Notes: a model not told the origin generated them from the letters alone. DNA of 64,000 nt from Silene conica (GCA_029255685.2 CM055318.2:253001-317000); one strand, 5' to 3'. Positions 33,815 through 47,489 are shown, counted from the first letter of the stretch. Numbers and translations are program-made.

Positions 33815-34853
33815 TAGACCTGTCAAACGGGTCGAACGGGCGGGTTACGGGTCGGGTAGATACGGGTTCGGGTAAAATACGGGTCGGGTGTATTTCGGGT
33901 CGGGTAAAATACGGGTCAAGTCTATACGGGTTTCGGGTCGGGTTCGGGTAAAAATACGGGTCAATCAACATCTTTTCCTCGCATTTTTTAAAACTTCTTT
34001 TAAATCGTAATTCCTACCCTTTATACGTTTTCTCTCCTCTTACTCGTCTTAGTTAACTTAATTTTCACCATTTTCGCCATCACCGTCGTTATCGTCATCA
34101 TCACCCTCATTAACTCGCTAAGTATGATAATGAGACTCAAATAAGATAACAATGATGACGTGACATGTGATCTGAGGTGATGAGATGCAAGTGTTGACGC
34201 AAAGTGCGGTTTAATTCGACGTAATACGGTGAAAGTGATAATGTGGCATGTGGTCCTAGGAAATGAGGTGAAAACGATGATGTGGAATTAGGTGTAAGTT
34301 ACAGTGTGGCACACATTTCGATGTGATGACGTGGCATGTAGTCCATCGAAATAATGAGGTGGCATTGCTAACGTGAATGTAACTTGACGTATTACACTAA
34401 AAGTGACGACGTGACACACTTCGATGTGATGATGTGGCATGTGGTACGAGGTGACGAGTTGGCGGTGCTGACGTGGAATGCAATTCGACGTACTACGACG
34501 AAAGTGACGATGTGACACACACTTTGAGGTGATGACGTGGCATGTTGCTTGTTTGAGGTGATGACGTGACATACCGCATATATATATATATATATATATA
34601 TACATATTTCTCCTCAAAAAAATTTAAGTCATCAATACCTATATAGCTATATGACATTATATATTTTAAAAATGATATATTGTCTTGACCCAACGGTCAA
34701 CCCGCTGCGGGTCGGGTTTTGACCCATTGTTTACGGGTCAAAACGGGTTCGGGTATCTTTCGGGTTCGGGTTGAAAAAACCGGGTCATTTACGGGTTATT
34801 TACGGGTCGGGTTACGGTCGGTTTTCGGGTCGGGTCAGGTTTTGACAGGTCTA
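33815..34853. mobile_element. hAT-type non-autonomous element with GGGT arrays
   Basis: It is bounded by a perfect 8-bp target duplication ATTACGTG (33807-33814 and 34854-34861). The terminal inverted repeats are TAGACCTGTCAAA and TTTTGACAGGTCTA. Inside each end lies an array of CGGGT/ACGGGT/TCGGGT motifs, on the plus strand at both ends (about 33829-33962 and 34703-34835). The middle (34140-34570) consists of degenerate repeats containing GATGACGTGGCATG and an (AT)n tract at about 34577-34602. No transposase frame. The perfect duplication suggests a fairly recent insertion. Confidence 0.9.
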
Positions 34854-34893
34854 ATTACGTGCTATATCCAAAGTCGGAGTCAGCATTCGTAGT

Positions 34894-35045
34894 CGCGAAA
34901 ATTTCAACTAAACATTTAAATTGTTCATTGTTTTAGGGACAATCGACCCTACTATCCCAAAATCCGTATACTTGTTATTTTCTTTAGAAACGCCAATTTA
35001 TTAAATCGTTCATTATTCAGGGAACACATGCAAATTAAACTGCTT
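34894..35045 (-). repeat. 140-bp repeat, copy 2 (inverted relative to 29721-29862)
   Basis: The complement of this stretch matches 29721-29862, including GTTCCCTGAATAATGAACG and GGGATAGTAGGGTCGATTG. It starts about 40 bp beyond the hAT element's right target copy. Confidence 0.8.
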
Positions 35046-38000
35046 AATATAATTTCACATTTTCGTTAAATTAGAGGGAGTATGTAATACCAAGAATTAT
35101 GAAATACTCCATATTAGAAGGACTAAAATGTACTCGTAAACTCGTTCGTCTTAATAAATTACCATTTTATATGACCTTCTTGTTATCAATATGAATATAC
35201 AATACTCTATTTTATACTTACCGTTACCATTTATTACAAGTCCATTGATACGACGATTATTCGTCGTTATAATTGTGAATTTTGTGTAATATTAGAAGCA
35301 CACATCCTTTAAGTTTAACGGTTTAAGTATATTGGACAGCTCGTCCTCGTTTGACGATAAATATTCAAAATTTTAATTAAAATTTACATTTTCTTTTATT
35401 TCTCTTATCCTATTATCTCCCAATTTACTTCCGCTGGAAATTTTCAACCCGGGCCTTTACAAATTATTGAGTAAATTTCCAATATTATTTATTTTTCTTT
35501 TATATCTCATTATCACATTTGCATAATAACCGAACATGACAACCGATTTTAAGTACATAGCAATATTTTATGGACCTTCTCTTTATCATATATATTTAAC
35601 ATTATTATATTTTCACGAATAATCTGATTAAGATTAAGCATAAATTTTAATCTCATACTACGAGGCTAGTCGACTGTCGCAAGTGACGAGTCGTGCCCTG
35701 CGGACGAGAGATCCGAGAGTGTATGAAAGAGCGAAAGACAAATGCATCGAAAATAGAATTGAATAGAATGAGCATTGTGGACCTTGTGGTAGCGCGCATT
35801 GCCGCTAATTGTATAAAGCTAGGAAATGAATAATGAAACAAACATACACTTTTGTTGTGTAAAAACAATTGAAAAATGATAGGTTATAATAAGACAGACT
35901 TAGGTTACACGATGACATCAAACATAAATTATGCATCCGCGTGCGGCTCTTTGCGCATGATCCCATATAACACCAAAATTTATATCCTTAAAAACAATTT
36001 TGCCTTTTTTCATCACTATTATTATTTTTATTTACCCAAAAATTTGGAAACACGGTTTTTTAATAACGTTATTAAGAGATTATTCACGTGATGACTGATG
36101 AGAAAGGTGAGCTATTTAAAATCTACTCGATCATATTTCTTATATTATGCCTCTTATTAAATTAGTGACATACGGTATTTCGAAGACCTAGCTACTGTTT
36201 TGAAATGTCCTCTCGATCTCTTCTAACGTCGGGACTATCTAATTAAATTAAATATAATTTAAATTTGTTAAGTATTAGTCATTTGGATAGAGGGAACGAA
36301 ATCATATAACCAAAAAATAATAAAAGCTTATTCTATCTATTTATTTAAAAGATGAAGATAGTATTAATCTCAGTTAATTATAAAATAAATGTATCCGTTT
36401 TAAGGAAACCTAAAGTTGAAGGAATCGGGTCAATGATGACAAGTTCTTTATTCACCCTCACTCTCTAGTCTCTCCCCTCTTAAGGACTAGATCAATAATA
36501 TAAAAATAAGCAAGGTGAAGTAGTATAAGCATAGTTGTTGACTTGTTGATGATGAAGGATGAGACTTGAGACCTAGTTTGAAGTGAAGTAGTGATAGTGG
36601 AGTAAGAGTGGTGCGTTAGGCTCAAGCATAAGCATAAGCATAAGCATAAGCATAAGCATAAGCATGAGGAGGATGATGGGTTCATAAGTTTTGTCTGACC
36701 AATGTATGTGCATGCATGTTATGTTTTCTCATTCCCCTTCATGCTTTGGTCGGCTTCCTCAGTTCTTTCGTCTAGGCATGCTTAATTTCACTACTCTTCC
36801 TTTATTCTAAGCTTAGCTTGCATTACATTAATTAACAACTTGTGTATATATATATATATATATATATTGCTCAAAGAACGATCAATAATTATTACGTAAG
36901 ACGATCTTAATTATATTATAGGACAATTTCATTACATCAAAAATAACCCATTTATCAATAATAGATTAAAATATTTTTATAAAAGTGGTTTGTCTTTATC
37001 AATAATAGATTAAAAGTACAATGGCCAAATAGCATAGCATAGCATAGCATAGCATTGTTTTGTGCCATGTTGACTATGATTTGACTAATGTAAGGTGTAA
37101 AATGATGAACTTCGTTCTATGTGTGGAAACTCCAAATCAAGTGTTTTAGAAAGAAGCTCTATAGCATACATGCACCCTCCTTTATTTCATTCTAGACTTC
37201 ACACAAGTTACGAAATTATTGGGAAAAACTTTGTTAATTTTATTTTGTGAAATAATTAAGTACGAGTAATGTTTAAAAAGACTAAAAATAACTCAGATAA
37301 CTTATTAACAAACTAAATAGTTAAAAAACTACTTTTTTCTAATAATTATTGCTTGGAGTGAATGATCCCCGATTTATCTACGTGTGGATGTGGTGGTTCC
37401 ACCCTCCTTCCTGGATCCGAACTTGATGGCTCCACTTGATCTGTTCTCAGTTGGGGATATGGTGGTTACACCTCTAAAATTAATCGATTTGCTACGTCGA
37501 TTAATTTAAGAATGTTCTTATTTTAAAAATATCGACCAGTCTAACATTAGTTTGATTACTATTACGTCGTTTTATTTTACACAAATCAGTTTGTTAATGT
37601 CGATAAATTTAGCGTCTTTTCATGTGTACTTTATTATTTTGTTTAGGCCGTTAATTATTCGATATTAGCGGTTAGTTTTGATTTGTCGATTAATTGTTGC
37701 TACTTGCTCGGTTTAATCGAATGTTTGGACTCTAAAGAGTAATTTTGATATCATTAAACTTCTCAAAGATTTGAAGTAACTTATCGACGCCATTTAGCAA
37801 CTAGGCTAAATAAAAGCCAAGCACATATAAAAGAATTATTTGCTCCAGATTACAGAAAGCAGAAGTTGGGCTAGAAGTTAGAAAGCAAAAGCCCATGCGA
37901 ATAAAAGTCCAAGGACTTTATGGCGATAGACCCATTATTTGGGGCTGTTCTAGTAAACCTCAAATCAAGACGATTTTGAGTTATATCACGATTGTCATAC

Positions 38001-38928
38001 GATGTTATTGAAGATATGAGTATCAGTTATCAATTTACCTTTTAAGTTTAAAGTTACTCATTTTTAGCAAGTGTCTCTCAAATCCAAAATTAGTCCATTC
38101 TTTCAGTCACTTATACATTGCCATCACACGGTAAGATTAAGGTTTTGTCGTTTAATCATTGATTTGCATAATCACATGTTCATGAGTTTAAGTAATCATC
38201 CCTACCTAAGCTAAGGATTTAGCCATTACAATCGATTGTTTTAGGCAACATCAAAGCCGTGCACATGTAATTTGAATGTAACATTAGATATTGTCGTTCA
38301 GTATCATAATCTCGCGCGAGGTTGTGGTGTCATCTGAGTCTTCTACAACTTGGAAACAACCTTAAACGGAAGTATTATAAACATCAATTGTTTGTGTGTA
38401 GCTATGAATTATAGCCAATATTAGCAATTCTAGTACATTAACGTTACATGTACCTAAAACCTAACCATTCATTAAATTCAAATACAATTAGCTACCAATT
38501 CATGTCTCTAATGGTAGATATACTCATATACCCAAAGAAGCAATCATTGTAAGAGAACAAACCAAACTTGTTTGGCCTATACCACATTATCACCCGATTT
38601 AGTCCAAATTATCCTAAAGTGTAACACTAATTATACCATTGTGATAACATTAAACCGTAAAATAATCAGATATATCCGTCTAAAGTTTCAACAGAACATG
38701 ACTATCCGAAACAAAATTTTGAGATACATAATTGCAAAGAAATGAGATTGAAGAAACTAGATTTGATAAATCAAGGAACAGCTGTATTTACAACAAAAGT
38801 AGGGAGCAAATTCCAGACATTTTCAAATAATGTCAAATTTCAATCTCTCCACTTTTAATTTCTAAACCTAACTTACATTTATTTATTTAATTTAATTAAT
38901 CCAATCAATCATTTGACACTTCATCATT
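35046..38928. other. Long intergenic stretch, microsatellites and no gene seen
   Basis: AT-rich. It contains an (AGCATA)n microsatellite at about 36630-36664, (TA)n at about 36846-36867 and (AGCAT)n at about 37030-37055. The open frames are short or produced by those repeats. A less AT-rich part at about 37370-37500 (repeated GTGGTGGTTCCACC/GGTGGTTACACC text) may be a repeat fragment. Confidence 0.5.
36630..36664. repeat. Microsatellite (AGCATA)n
   Basis: About six direct copies of a 6-bp unit, read as AGCATA or ATAAGC depending on phase. Confidence 0.9.
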
Positions 38929-39055
38929 TTGACCCAATTTTGGGTATCAATTTTCCATCAAATTCGTGAAACACGTTCTAGTCCATTATGCCTGAGTCCG
39001 ACACCGCGTCATATCCGATTTTCACGATCAACGGTCCCATTAATCGATAAAGTCG

Positions 39056-39907
39056 TCACTCGTCCGCGTCCCACCACATTTCCTCGCTTTCAGCTACCGG
39101 CGCCTCAACCTTCCTAACATCACCAACCGTCAACCTCCTCCTGAGGTCATCCCTAACACAAACCGTCCCGGTCCGGTTCACATCATCCCCAATAACCTTA
39201 CCCTTCCGGTCCGACCGCCAAATTGCTTGAACCGCCGGTTCAGTTGATGGACACCGAAAATCCCACACATTCAATCCCAACACACCCTCCGGTTCAGTAG
39301 CCACTACCGAAGGTGAACCGAAAAACGAACCGAACCGTTTCCATTCATCTTTATTCAATTCCAAGAAAGGAAATGACTTTTCTACCCCTAACCCGAACCC
39401 GTCCCATAATTTTACGACTCCGTTATCATTAACAAGGTCCGATAACGAAAAATCGTCTCCTACACTCTTTCGTCTTCGCAACACTCGCATTTTACGATTT
39501 TGCCCCTTGACCGTAAAATCATCCTCGTACATTGATAAGTCTTCGTAAGATAACAATCGATTAAATTCGTGTCGATCTTTCTCGTCTTCCGATGATTGTT
39601 CATCGTCAGACGAGACCGAAACGACGTCGTCTTCGTCATCAGATGAATAAAGCTCGTCGTCGAAACAATACAAAAATGGCTCAGTATTAGCTAAAAACGA
39701 TTTAGATTTATCATGGTAATGACGAATCAAAACTTTCAATTTATTAGCGACGCAATTGAAAGCGTAAACAAGTGCGACTAAAAAAGCGCCGTATTTCCAT
39801 AATCTATGAGCTTGAGAGATTTTACCCAACTCAAAAATTGATATAATTCGAGAGAAAAATGATGGGTTGTTCAATGCTTCGAAATTAATTACTGGGATTA
39901 ATTCCAT
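39056..39907 (-). CDS. Uncharacterised plant membrane-anchored acidic protein, 283 aa
   Basis: I do not recognise a named family. A single exon runs from ATG at 39907 to TGA at 39056. The N-terminus has one probable membrane segment (KYGAFLVALVYAFNCVA, residues about 39-55) followed by basic residues (NKLKVLIRHYHDK), suggesting a type with the C-terminal part in the cytosol. Then comes a long acidic Ser/Asp/Glu region (SSDDEDDVVSVSSDDEQSSE, about 88-107), a basic patch (RKMRVLRRRKS) and a C-terminal half with well-ordered text (VVKLWDGFGLGVE, LGLNVWDFRCPS) ending EEMWWDADE. The GC content is higher than the surroundings, as expected for coding DNA. On the minus strand TATATAAA lies at 40035-40028, with a CT-rich leader of roughly 90 nt before the ATG. 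The reading frame is intact. Confidence 0.85.
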   Translation of the reverse strand: MELIPVINFEALNNPSFFSRIISIFELGKISQAHRLWKYGAFLVALVYAFNCVANKLKVLIRHYHDKSKSFLANTEPFLYCFDDELYSSDDEDDVVSVSSDDEQSSEDEKDRHEFNRLLSYEDLSMYEDDFTVKGQNRKMRVLRRRKSVGDDFSLSDLVNDNGVVKLWDGFGLGVEKSFPFLELNKDEWKRFGSFFGSPSVVATEPEGVLGLNVWDFRCPSTEPAVQAIWRSDRKGKVIGDDVNRTGTVCVRDDLRRRLTVGDVRKVEAPVAESEEMWWDADE

Positions 39908-40027
39908 TGTTGTTTTGAAATAATTCAGGGATTTGAATTTGATTTTGGAAAGAAGAGATGATTAAATAGAGAGAGAAAAAGAGTTGGGAGAAAAAAGCGA
40001 GGGGGTTGAGTAAAGGAGATGAGGAAG

Positions 40028-40035
40028 TTTATATA
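40028..40035 (-). promoter_or_regulatory. TATA box of the 39056-39907 gene
   Basis: TATATAAA on the minus strand, about 120 bp upstream of the ATG and followed by a pyrimidine-rich stretch typical of plant core promoters. Confidence 0.65.
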
Positions 40036-41191
40036 ATTGAGTGTGGGAGAATTGGTATGGCTTTTGCTTACTAGATGGTTGTTGGAAGATAAGACTTTTG
40101 ATTTGTTGTCTCATATCCATTTTATATGACACGGTTTTATAATTAACATTACGAATTTATGTTATATTTTATATAAGATTTTATAAAAGATTGATAAGTT
40201 GAAAATTAATAATATTTTTCTCAAAATATGTATGTGGTGGGTGTTTTATTATCTCATGTTTGCTCTCTTGCTTGCGTTATTGTGGGAGCCGTTTTTTTAA
40301 CGCTTTTTCTTATTTTTTTATTTACCTTTTTAATTAAAAAAAGTTTTTCACGGGAAATTTGGTCATATGTGTCTATTCTAATTCACTAACAATCACCATA
40401 AACAATTCGCTCGTTGGTTTTTGTGTCAAATTAAAGATAAAAAAAATTGCCAAAATCCATGGAGTACCCTATAAATTCAGTTTAGATTTAATTCATACTC
40501 TGTATCCTCTAGATCTTATATGTTTAGTTTAGATTGTTAAATTTCCCTTCAAAAAAAAAGTTTAGATTGTTAAATTTTAGTGTAGAAATATTATGCCCTT
40601 ATGATCGAGTTAAGATCCTATTAATTAACTCTAGAAAAATTATATTGAGAAATATTTGGCCAAAGTAAATTAGATAATTTTTTTAATAAATACTTGTGAG
40701 TTACACTTATATTTAATTTATGCGATTTTAATATTTTTAATCGCTTGCCTCCTTTTATATTGTACTTTAATTTTTATGGTTATGGTTATGTTGGGTTTGT
40801 CCCTACATACTAGGCTACAACTAATAGAGATAATATAATGTATTATTAAGTGGAAATTATAAGTATAAGGTGCAAGAAATTTTTAAAAAAGTGAAGTTGT
40901 TGATGGTGATTGGTGTTAGGTACTTATAAAGACCATTCATTAATTATGGGGATTCAATGATTTGTTCAAGCCAAGGGTGTTCTTTTGAGCTTTCTTAATT
41001 ATTAATTATGGGTCAAGTAAACATTCTTTGTTTAATTGATCCGTTTTAATCTTTATGAATATATTCCGTTTTAAGAAATACTTATTACTTAAGCTTTTAA
41101 ATTTGTTGTCCGATAAATAATTTATAAATTAGAAAAACCTTAAATATTTTCCTAATTTACTTTAATAATACATTATATCATTACGGCAGGT

Positions 41192-41247
41192 CTCGTGAAA
41201 GACCGTTTTCACTAATTTACTCGTGAAAGACCGTTTTCACTAATTTA
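41192..41247. repeat. 28-bp tandem duplication
   Basis: Two adjacent identical units beginning CTCGTGAAAGACCGTTTTCA. Confidence 0.85.
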
Positions 41248-42056
41248 GTGAGATATATAATAGAAGAATAAAAACTTTAATGAATCCTCACCCACCATCT
41301 AAGAGGTTCTTCAATAACATTGTTGAGAGACCGTCTTTATGTAAATTTTGTGGATTATCATGCTAAGCTCAATTTCTTTCCAAATATATAGATTTTTATC
41401 CTTTTTATTTGCTTCCAAATTGCTTCCTAATAAAAGTGGGGTAATTGTATGGCACTAACTACTAACACGTGTTTTATTTATCTTTGAAAGTTACGATAAG
41501 ATCAAACACTGTTCACGTTGTAGACTCTAGGAAATGGAAGAAAATTCGCGTTCATACATATTTACTCATTGACCTAGCCCGCTTTCTATTAGAATACTAA
41601 TATCATGCGAAGACGGATGTATACGTCACAAATTGAAGATGATCCTTTCATAATTTACAAATAATATTGTTCTTTCATTTCTTTTAGTTACCCTTGCAGT
41701 TATTTTATTATAAGAGAGACATTATTATTTATAATTCGTCTGTAACGGATAATGCCGGTCACAAATGATAGAGTTTATTCATAGAAATGAGCCATGAATG
41801 TCCAAGAATGTGTATGGCGGCGCATTGATAACTTCACGTCTTGCTTCACGTATCAAATTAATAGAAGAAACTAGATGATATATATACGAGTATATGGAGA
41901 CTTTTTGTGGATGTAAGTCAGTCTCTGACGAGTTGATTTAAGCTTCTACACAAACATTATTCTGGTGATTGCCTCACAATTCCGTCACACACTAATTCAC
42001 GAGTATAAAATTATTGTATATTAGAATAAATTAGTATCATAGAGGATGGCTTATAC

Positions 42057-42235
42057 GATACCGTGCTGGGTTTCCACTTCGTGAGTTTTCGAGGGGTTTT
42101 GAGGTTGTCAGGATTCGAACCCGTGACCTTCGGTCACACTGGCTCTGATACCATGATAGATGAACCGTCTCAACCAAAACCTTAAGGTGATGGTTGAGGC
42201 TCAACTATTATTAATATTCCTAATATATACCACAA
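42057..42235 (-). repeat. SINE-like or terminal-repeat retroposon fragment
   Basis: On the minus strand the text TGGTATCAGAGCCAGTGTGA and GGTTCGAATCC resemble A- and B-box parts of a tRNA-derived promoter. The sequence continues through GTTGAGGC/GGTGATGG-type text shared with 48690-48970. TGGTATCAGAGCC is also the initiator-tRNA primer site of many retroelements, so the class is not settled. Confidence 0.45.
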
Positions 42236-43577
42236 TCTACTAGTGTTATAGAATTGCTACATATTATACCGTATATTAGGATAGATTATTATTGTGGCAG
42301 ACGGTATACAACAATTTACTAATATTATAAAATTGCTACATATCATGCGGTATGTTGGGATAATTTGTGTTAACAATAATCATATAGGGATCCGGTTACC
42401 CTTAACCAGCGTTAAATGTGATACATACCCGTCCGGTTTCCGGGTTCCACAAAATAAGAATAATCTTATGAAATGAAGATGAGTGCAAGGGCGAAGTAAT
42501 GCATGAACGCACTTTGACGTGGAGGATTAATTAAAAGAAGCAAGGGTGAAATTTTTCTGTTGCTAGACGTTGGAAAAGTGGCGGAGTTTTTGGAGAAGAT
42601 AAAGGTTGACGTAACCTTGAAAAATGCGATACTCATAAAAAAGATGCCATTTTTGTGAGTGAAAAGATAACATCGGATTTTAAACAATTCGTAGCTGCTG
42701 TGGCATTACTGGACTTTATTAAATTACTGCTATTTTCTGCGGACATTATTTTGTTGACGGCTTTATCCATCCAATCACCGCCACGTGTTGTTAAATAAGT
42801 GGTAGTTAATTGGGATACGGCAATTCTTTTTTTCCGCATCCACTAGCTATGATTTCTGATTCATGGTCTGTGGGTTTTTGGGTTGGTGGGTCCCTTGGTG
42901 GGGCTTATGGATGTTCCTAGAGGCCTTGGCTTGGACGGTTGTATTTTTGGTTTGGTTGTATTAGCCGTCCAACTAGGGTGTGCAGAACTCGACTAGGAGT
43001 AGAAGCGGTTAGTTGTTAGACTCGTTTGGACGAAAATAAATGGGTCGAAGAAAGAAAGATTTTATATGCCGTGATTGAAATAGACAAAATAAGTTTTATA
43101 TTATATTCTATGTTGTTTTGAGAAAAAAAATCAACCATTCAATATTTATTATAGGATATATAATGAGCTTATAGACAAAGTTTCAGAAAAAAATATTTCG
43201 GGTTCTAAGATGGTAAAAAATAGTCGATCTTGAAGGTTATTATCCACGATTTTTAGACCAACAGAGTCGCGGGAAAAAAATCTCGAAATTCGCACCACAG
43301 TACCTTAATCTATATAAGGCCCTGTTCTTTCTGGCTTTTTAGAGCTGAACTGAACTGAGCTGAACTGAATGGGGCTGAGCTGAACTGAACTGAACTGAAC
43401 TGAGCTGAACTGAACTGAATCGAGCTGAGCTGAACTGAACTGAGCTGAGCAGAACTGAATCGAGCTGAGCTGAACTGAACTGAACTGAACTAAGCTGAAT
43501 TTAATCGAGCTGAACTGAACTGAGCTAAATGAAGCTGAAATTAATAGAAATAATTTAAGTTTAATTAAAGTATACAA

Positions 43578-43620
<43 letters not shown>

Positions 43621-43922
43621 TAAAAAAATGTTTGATTAATACAAATTTGCGATTTTTTAAAAAACAATTATATTAGAAAAATATTAATTTTTAAGTATTT
43701 TTTTTTGTAGTAAAACTCTAATGGACTTTGCTTTTTTCTTTTCTTGTGTTTTAAAATTAACAAAAGTAACATTTAAATATTTTACGTCTAATTAACACAA
43801 ATTATTTTTTTTGTTATCTAAATATTTTACGTCTAAATGTGATAAATGTGGCATGTATTTCATTTTTTTATTATCTAAACATTAATTATTTTTATATATA
43901 AACATTTATAGGTAATTATTAT

Positions 43923-44348
43923 TTGGTGGGTTCGGGATACCCAAATACACTTGGGTATTTGTCTCCTATTAGTCATCCTAACGTAAGAAACGATGTGCCT
44001 GAATATAAGCATGCACCTCCTAGCGGAATATTTGAACATTTTAATTATCGACATTCATCATTGAGGATGACAGTTGAAATGGCGTTTGGTCAGCTGAAGA
44101 GGAAATGGAAGGTGTTAAAAAACATGTCACAAATGACAACGAAATATCAAATGTCAATTATCGTATCCACTTTTACACTTCATAATTTCATTCGGATGTA
44201 TAAACCTGGTATTCCAGTTATAAAACATCAAAGTATTCAAGGAAGAACAGATTCAAACATGGATGATGAAGAACGGAAGAAATTCATGAACAAAGTTCGA
44301 AAAGAAATTGAAAAAAAGGGTGCGATATTGGTGTCCATAATGACCTAA
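43923..44348 (+). pseudogene. 3' part of a Harbinger (DDE_Tnp_4 type) transposase
   Basis: The frame encodes the C-terminal end of a PIF/Harbinger transposase: GYPNTLGYLSPI, PPSGIFEHFNYRHSSLRM and VEMAFGQLKRKWKVLKNM. The last block corresponds to the conserved (I/V)E..FG.LK.RW motif that carries the third catalytic acid of the DDE triad. It then runs to HNFIRMY and a charged tail. Complete enzymes are near 400 residues; here only about 140 remain and the first part of the domain with the two Asp residues is missing. The listed start is not a natural one: the first codons read from TTG, and the true gene would begin far upstream. It lies inside the element at 43318-44922 in the same orientation as the CTGAA arrays. 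Confidence 0.85.
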
Positions 44349-44369
44349 AAGATGAAGCATAACAAGATG

Positions 44370-44684
<315 letters not shown>

Positions 44685-47489
44685 TGGGATGTACTAATAA
44701 AGTCGAGCTGAACTGAACTGAAATGAATTAAATGAAGCTGAGCTGAACTGAACTGAACTGAACTGAATAGAGCTGAACTGAACTGAAACGAGCTGAACTG
44801 AACTGAACTGAACTGAATAGAGCTGAGCTGAACTGAACTGAGCTGAGCTGAACTGAACTGAACTGAATAGAGCTGAGCTGAACTGAAACGAGCTGAAAAT
44901 AAGCCAGAAAGAACAGGGCCTAAATATGACCCATGGTGTTAAAATTGGTATAAGGTTAACAGTTAGCGGCTCTACGATTATTTTAAACGTCATGTTTGCA
45001 ATAGAGAAAATAAGTTTTTATATATTCTATGTTGTTTTAAAAAAATTTAAGCATCTAATATCTATTTTAAGATATAATGAGTTTTTAAATAAAGATGGTT
45101 TTATTCTCAAAAATGATTTTATAAAAGAGTTGCCGAAAAAATTACCCAAAACTACAGTAGGTGTAATAGCCCATTCAAGAAAAGGAATCATAAGGAAATC
45201 GGGCCCAATTATTTAAAATCATATACAGAGTACAAAAATAAAATTGGCCCAACTTAATTTGTTGATTGTGAGATACACACAATTAGCAATAGTGTATTTT
45301 GAGTCTCTTAGCTCTTCCTCTCTTTCAATTCATAACTCTTGTACAATCTCTCTGCCCATTATCACTTCATCACAAGATTAAGATTTGTTTGTTACGTTAA
45401 GATTATTGGTGTATTGCGACGATTCCTTGACAAATTTTGAGGCAAGACTCACTCACGACTAACAATAATTTATACTTCAGTATTGACAAAATTTTAAGTT
45501 GAATTTTGAAAATTCAATATTCAAATTAAGATTTTGGGTTAGTTTTGACCTCGATTTCAATGAAAATTATCTAAGAAAACCCATGTGTCATTTTTTATAA
45601 AAAGGTAGAGTTTGACGTGAGTCTGATAAATAATGTATAAAATTTGAGGTGTGTCTTAACTCTGGAAAAAAAAAAAAAAAAAAAAATTAGTAAAAAACTG
45701 ATGTCATATAACTTTAAATCTTTAAAAAATCTTGCTAATAATTTTACCTTTGGCTTGACTAAGAAATTGCGCTGAGATGGGCTAATGATAGATTATCTTC
45801 ACTGAGCCCGATCCCAACCCCACGAGTAACGGGGCAGGTCGGGCTACTCCCTTCTTAATTCTTTTTATCGTTGGATCTAGGCTGGGACGAGCAAGTAGCA
45901 GCGTTGGCCTGGCCCGAGGAAGTAGCGGCACTAGGCTGACTTACAGAATACCGGCCTACTATACTAGATTGGGCTAGGCTGTCCCACCATGTTGAACACA
46001 ACCCTACATACTCCATCCCATCACTAACGTATGTTGATATCACACTTATCACGTCTAGGAAACGTTAAACTCTTGCCTTATACATTTATCTATACGATTA
46101 CTAATTGACTATATTGAAGGAGATCAACTGATATCGAATACTTGTAATATCCAATACAAACAAATACACAACAATCAATAAATCAATTTAGAGGTAGTAT
46201 AATATTTTAGTATTAGTATTATATTCATTGAAGTAATTGGCCTTATTGAAAATGTCTTGATCTACAGAATTTGGATTATATGAAGGGAGTTGTATTGATG
46301 TCAGAAATGACAGATCATATGAGAAAAAACATATTAATTGTCATAATCAAGCGGGTTTATTGATCCAAATTACACAGCTTTGTCAATTTCAACAATCAAA
46401 GCCTGCCTTTCCTTTTGGTCTAAAAGCATTTCAATCTTCCAGTTGTTAGCTTGTAGTATGGAAAGTTAGGTTGGTTTATGTAACATCCTTGTACCATATA
46501 AAACCATTCTTTAATAATTTATCCACCCTATTTAGTTCTTGCAATAATTAGAACGTAAAATTTGTGGTGGGAATTATTTTGTTTTTTTTTTTTTGTTTTT
46601 TTTTTTATTAATGTTTTTTCGTTATCTTTTTGTTTGTGCTTGTAGTTTAAAATGACTTCTTTTGAAAAAGTTATTTCGATTAGATTTTCATAATATGGGT
46701 TGTCATTTTATCGTAGATTATGATCATTTTTGTTTGGTAATTGAAAGTATAAGCTATTAAAATGATACCGCATAAGTGTTTTATTGAGTAAGTTGTTCAA
46801 CCGTTTTCAATGTCACATTGTAAAACCACATGGGAAAGACACTGGGGTACTTGGTATTAGAATAACAGTTGTGTAAAACAGTTTTATACAATAATTATTG
46901 TAATATATTGTTGTCTTATCTCGTAAGAGACTGCCTCTCACTATAATAATGGCCAATAAATACATTAAAAACTAATTAAAAAAGAAACCGATAAAATAAA
47001 TAATAACTACCTATTATGACTTATGACTTATGAGATTGGAAACCGTCTTTTAACTTATAAATAGTGTTATCCGACATACTCCGTATATCTTAGATGATTT
47101 TAAAAAAATATTACAAAAACAAAAAACTAATTAATTTATATAAACCATCCTCAAAATTTAATATAAAAAATTATTGGAAAATGATAAAAAACAATATATT
47201 CTCTATTACAAAAAGAAGAAAAGGAGGATATTCTATAAGGTTGAGGTTGCTTCAAATCACCTGACAATTTTCATCAAATACCAATATAATCTGGTTGATG
47301 TCGACAACTAATAATTGTTGAAAATGATTGCTAGTACATTCATGTTCTTGGATTTCTTAGATATATTTATGTACGTATCATAAATATAGATAAATATATT
47401 CATCGCCACGTTTCAACGACTGTAGATTATATTTGACATGTATAATTGTAGTTGGTTGAATTTTCGCGATTTTTCCACCCTTTTCTCGT

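Larger units (their letters stand above)
40036..43317. other. Intergenic stretch with repeats
   Basis: It contains a 28-bp tandem duplication (41192-41247) and a SINE-like copy (42057-42235). The open frames at 42466-42839 on the minus strand have no recognised motif; a CACGTG box at about 42782 is isolated. No gene is called. Confidence 0.45.

Noticed and set aside
34288-34693. Two His/Arg-rich frames in the hAT element
   Set aside because: They come from the GATGACGTGGCATG repeats and the (AT)n tract; no transposase motif is present.
36458-36685. 75-aa frame with a Cys/Leu repeat
   Set aside because: It is the translation of the (AGCATA)n microsatellite.
42466-42839. Two overlapping minus-strand frames of about 70 aa
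   Set aside because: No recognisable motif. A CACGTG box and slightly higher GC are not enough to call a gene.
45240-45420. CT-rich leader-like stretch, possible 5' untranslated region or solo LTR
   Set aside because: No open frame follows and I could not find matching ends or a target duplication.
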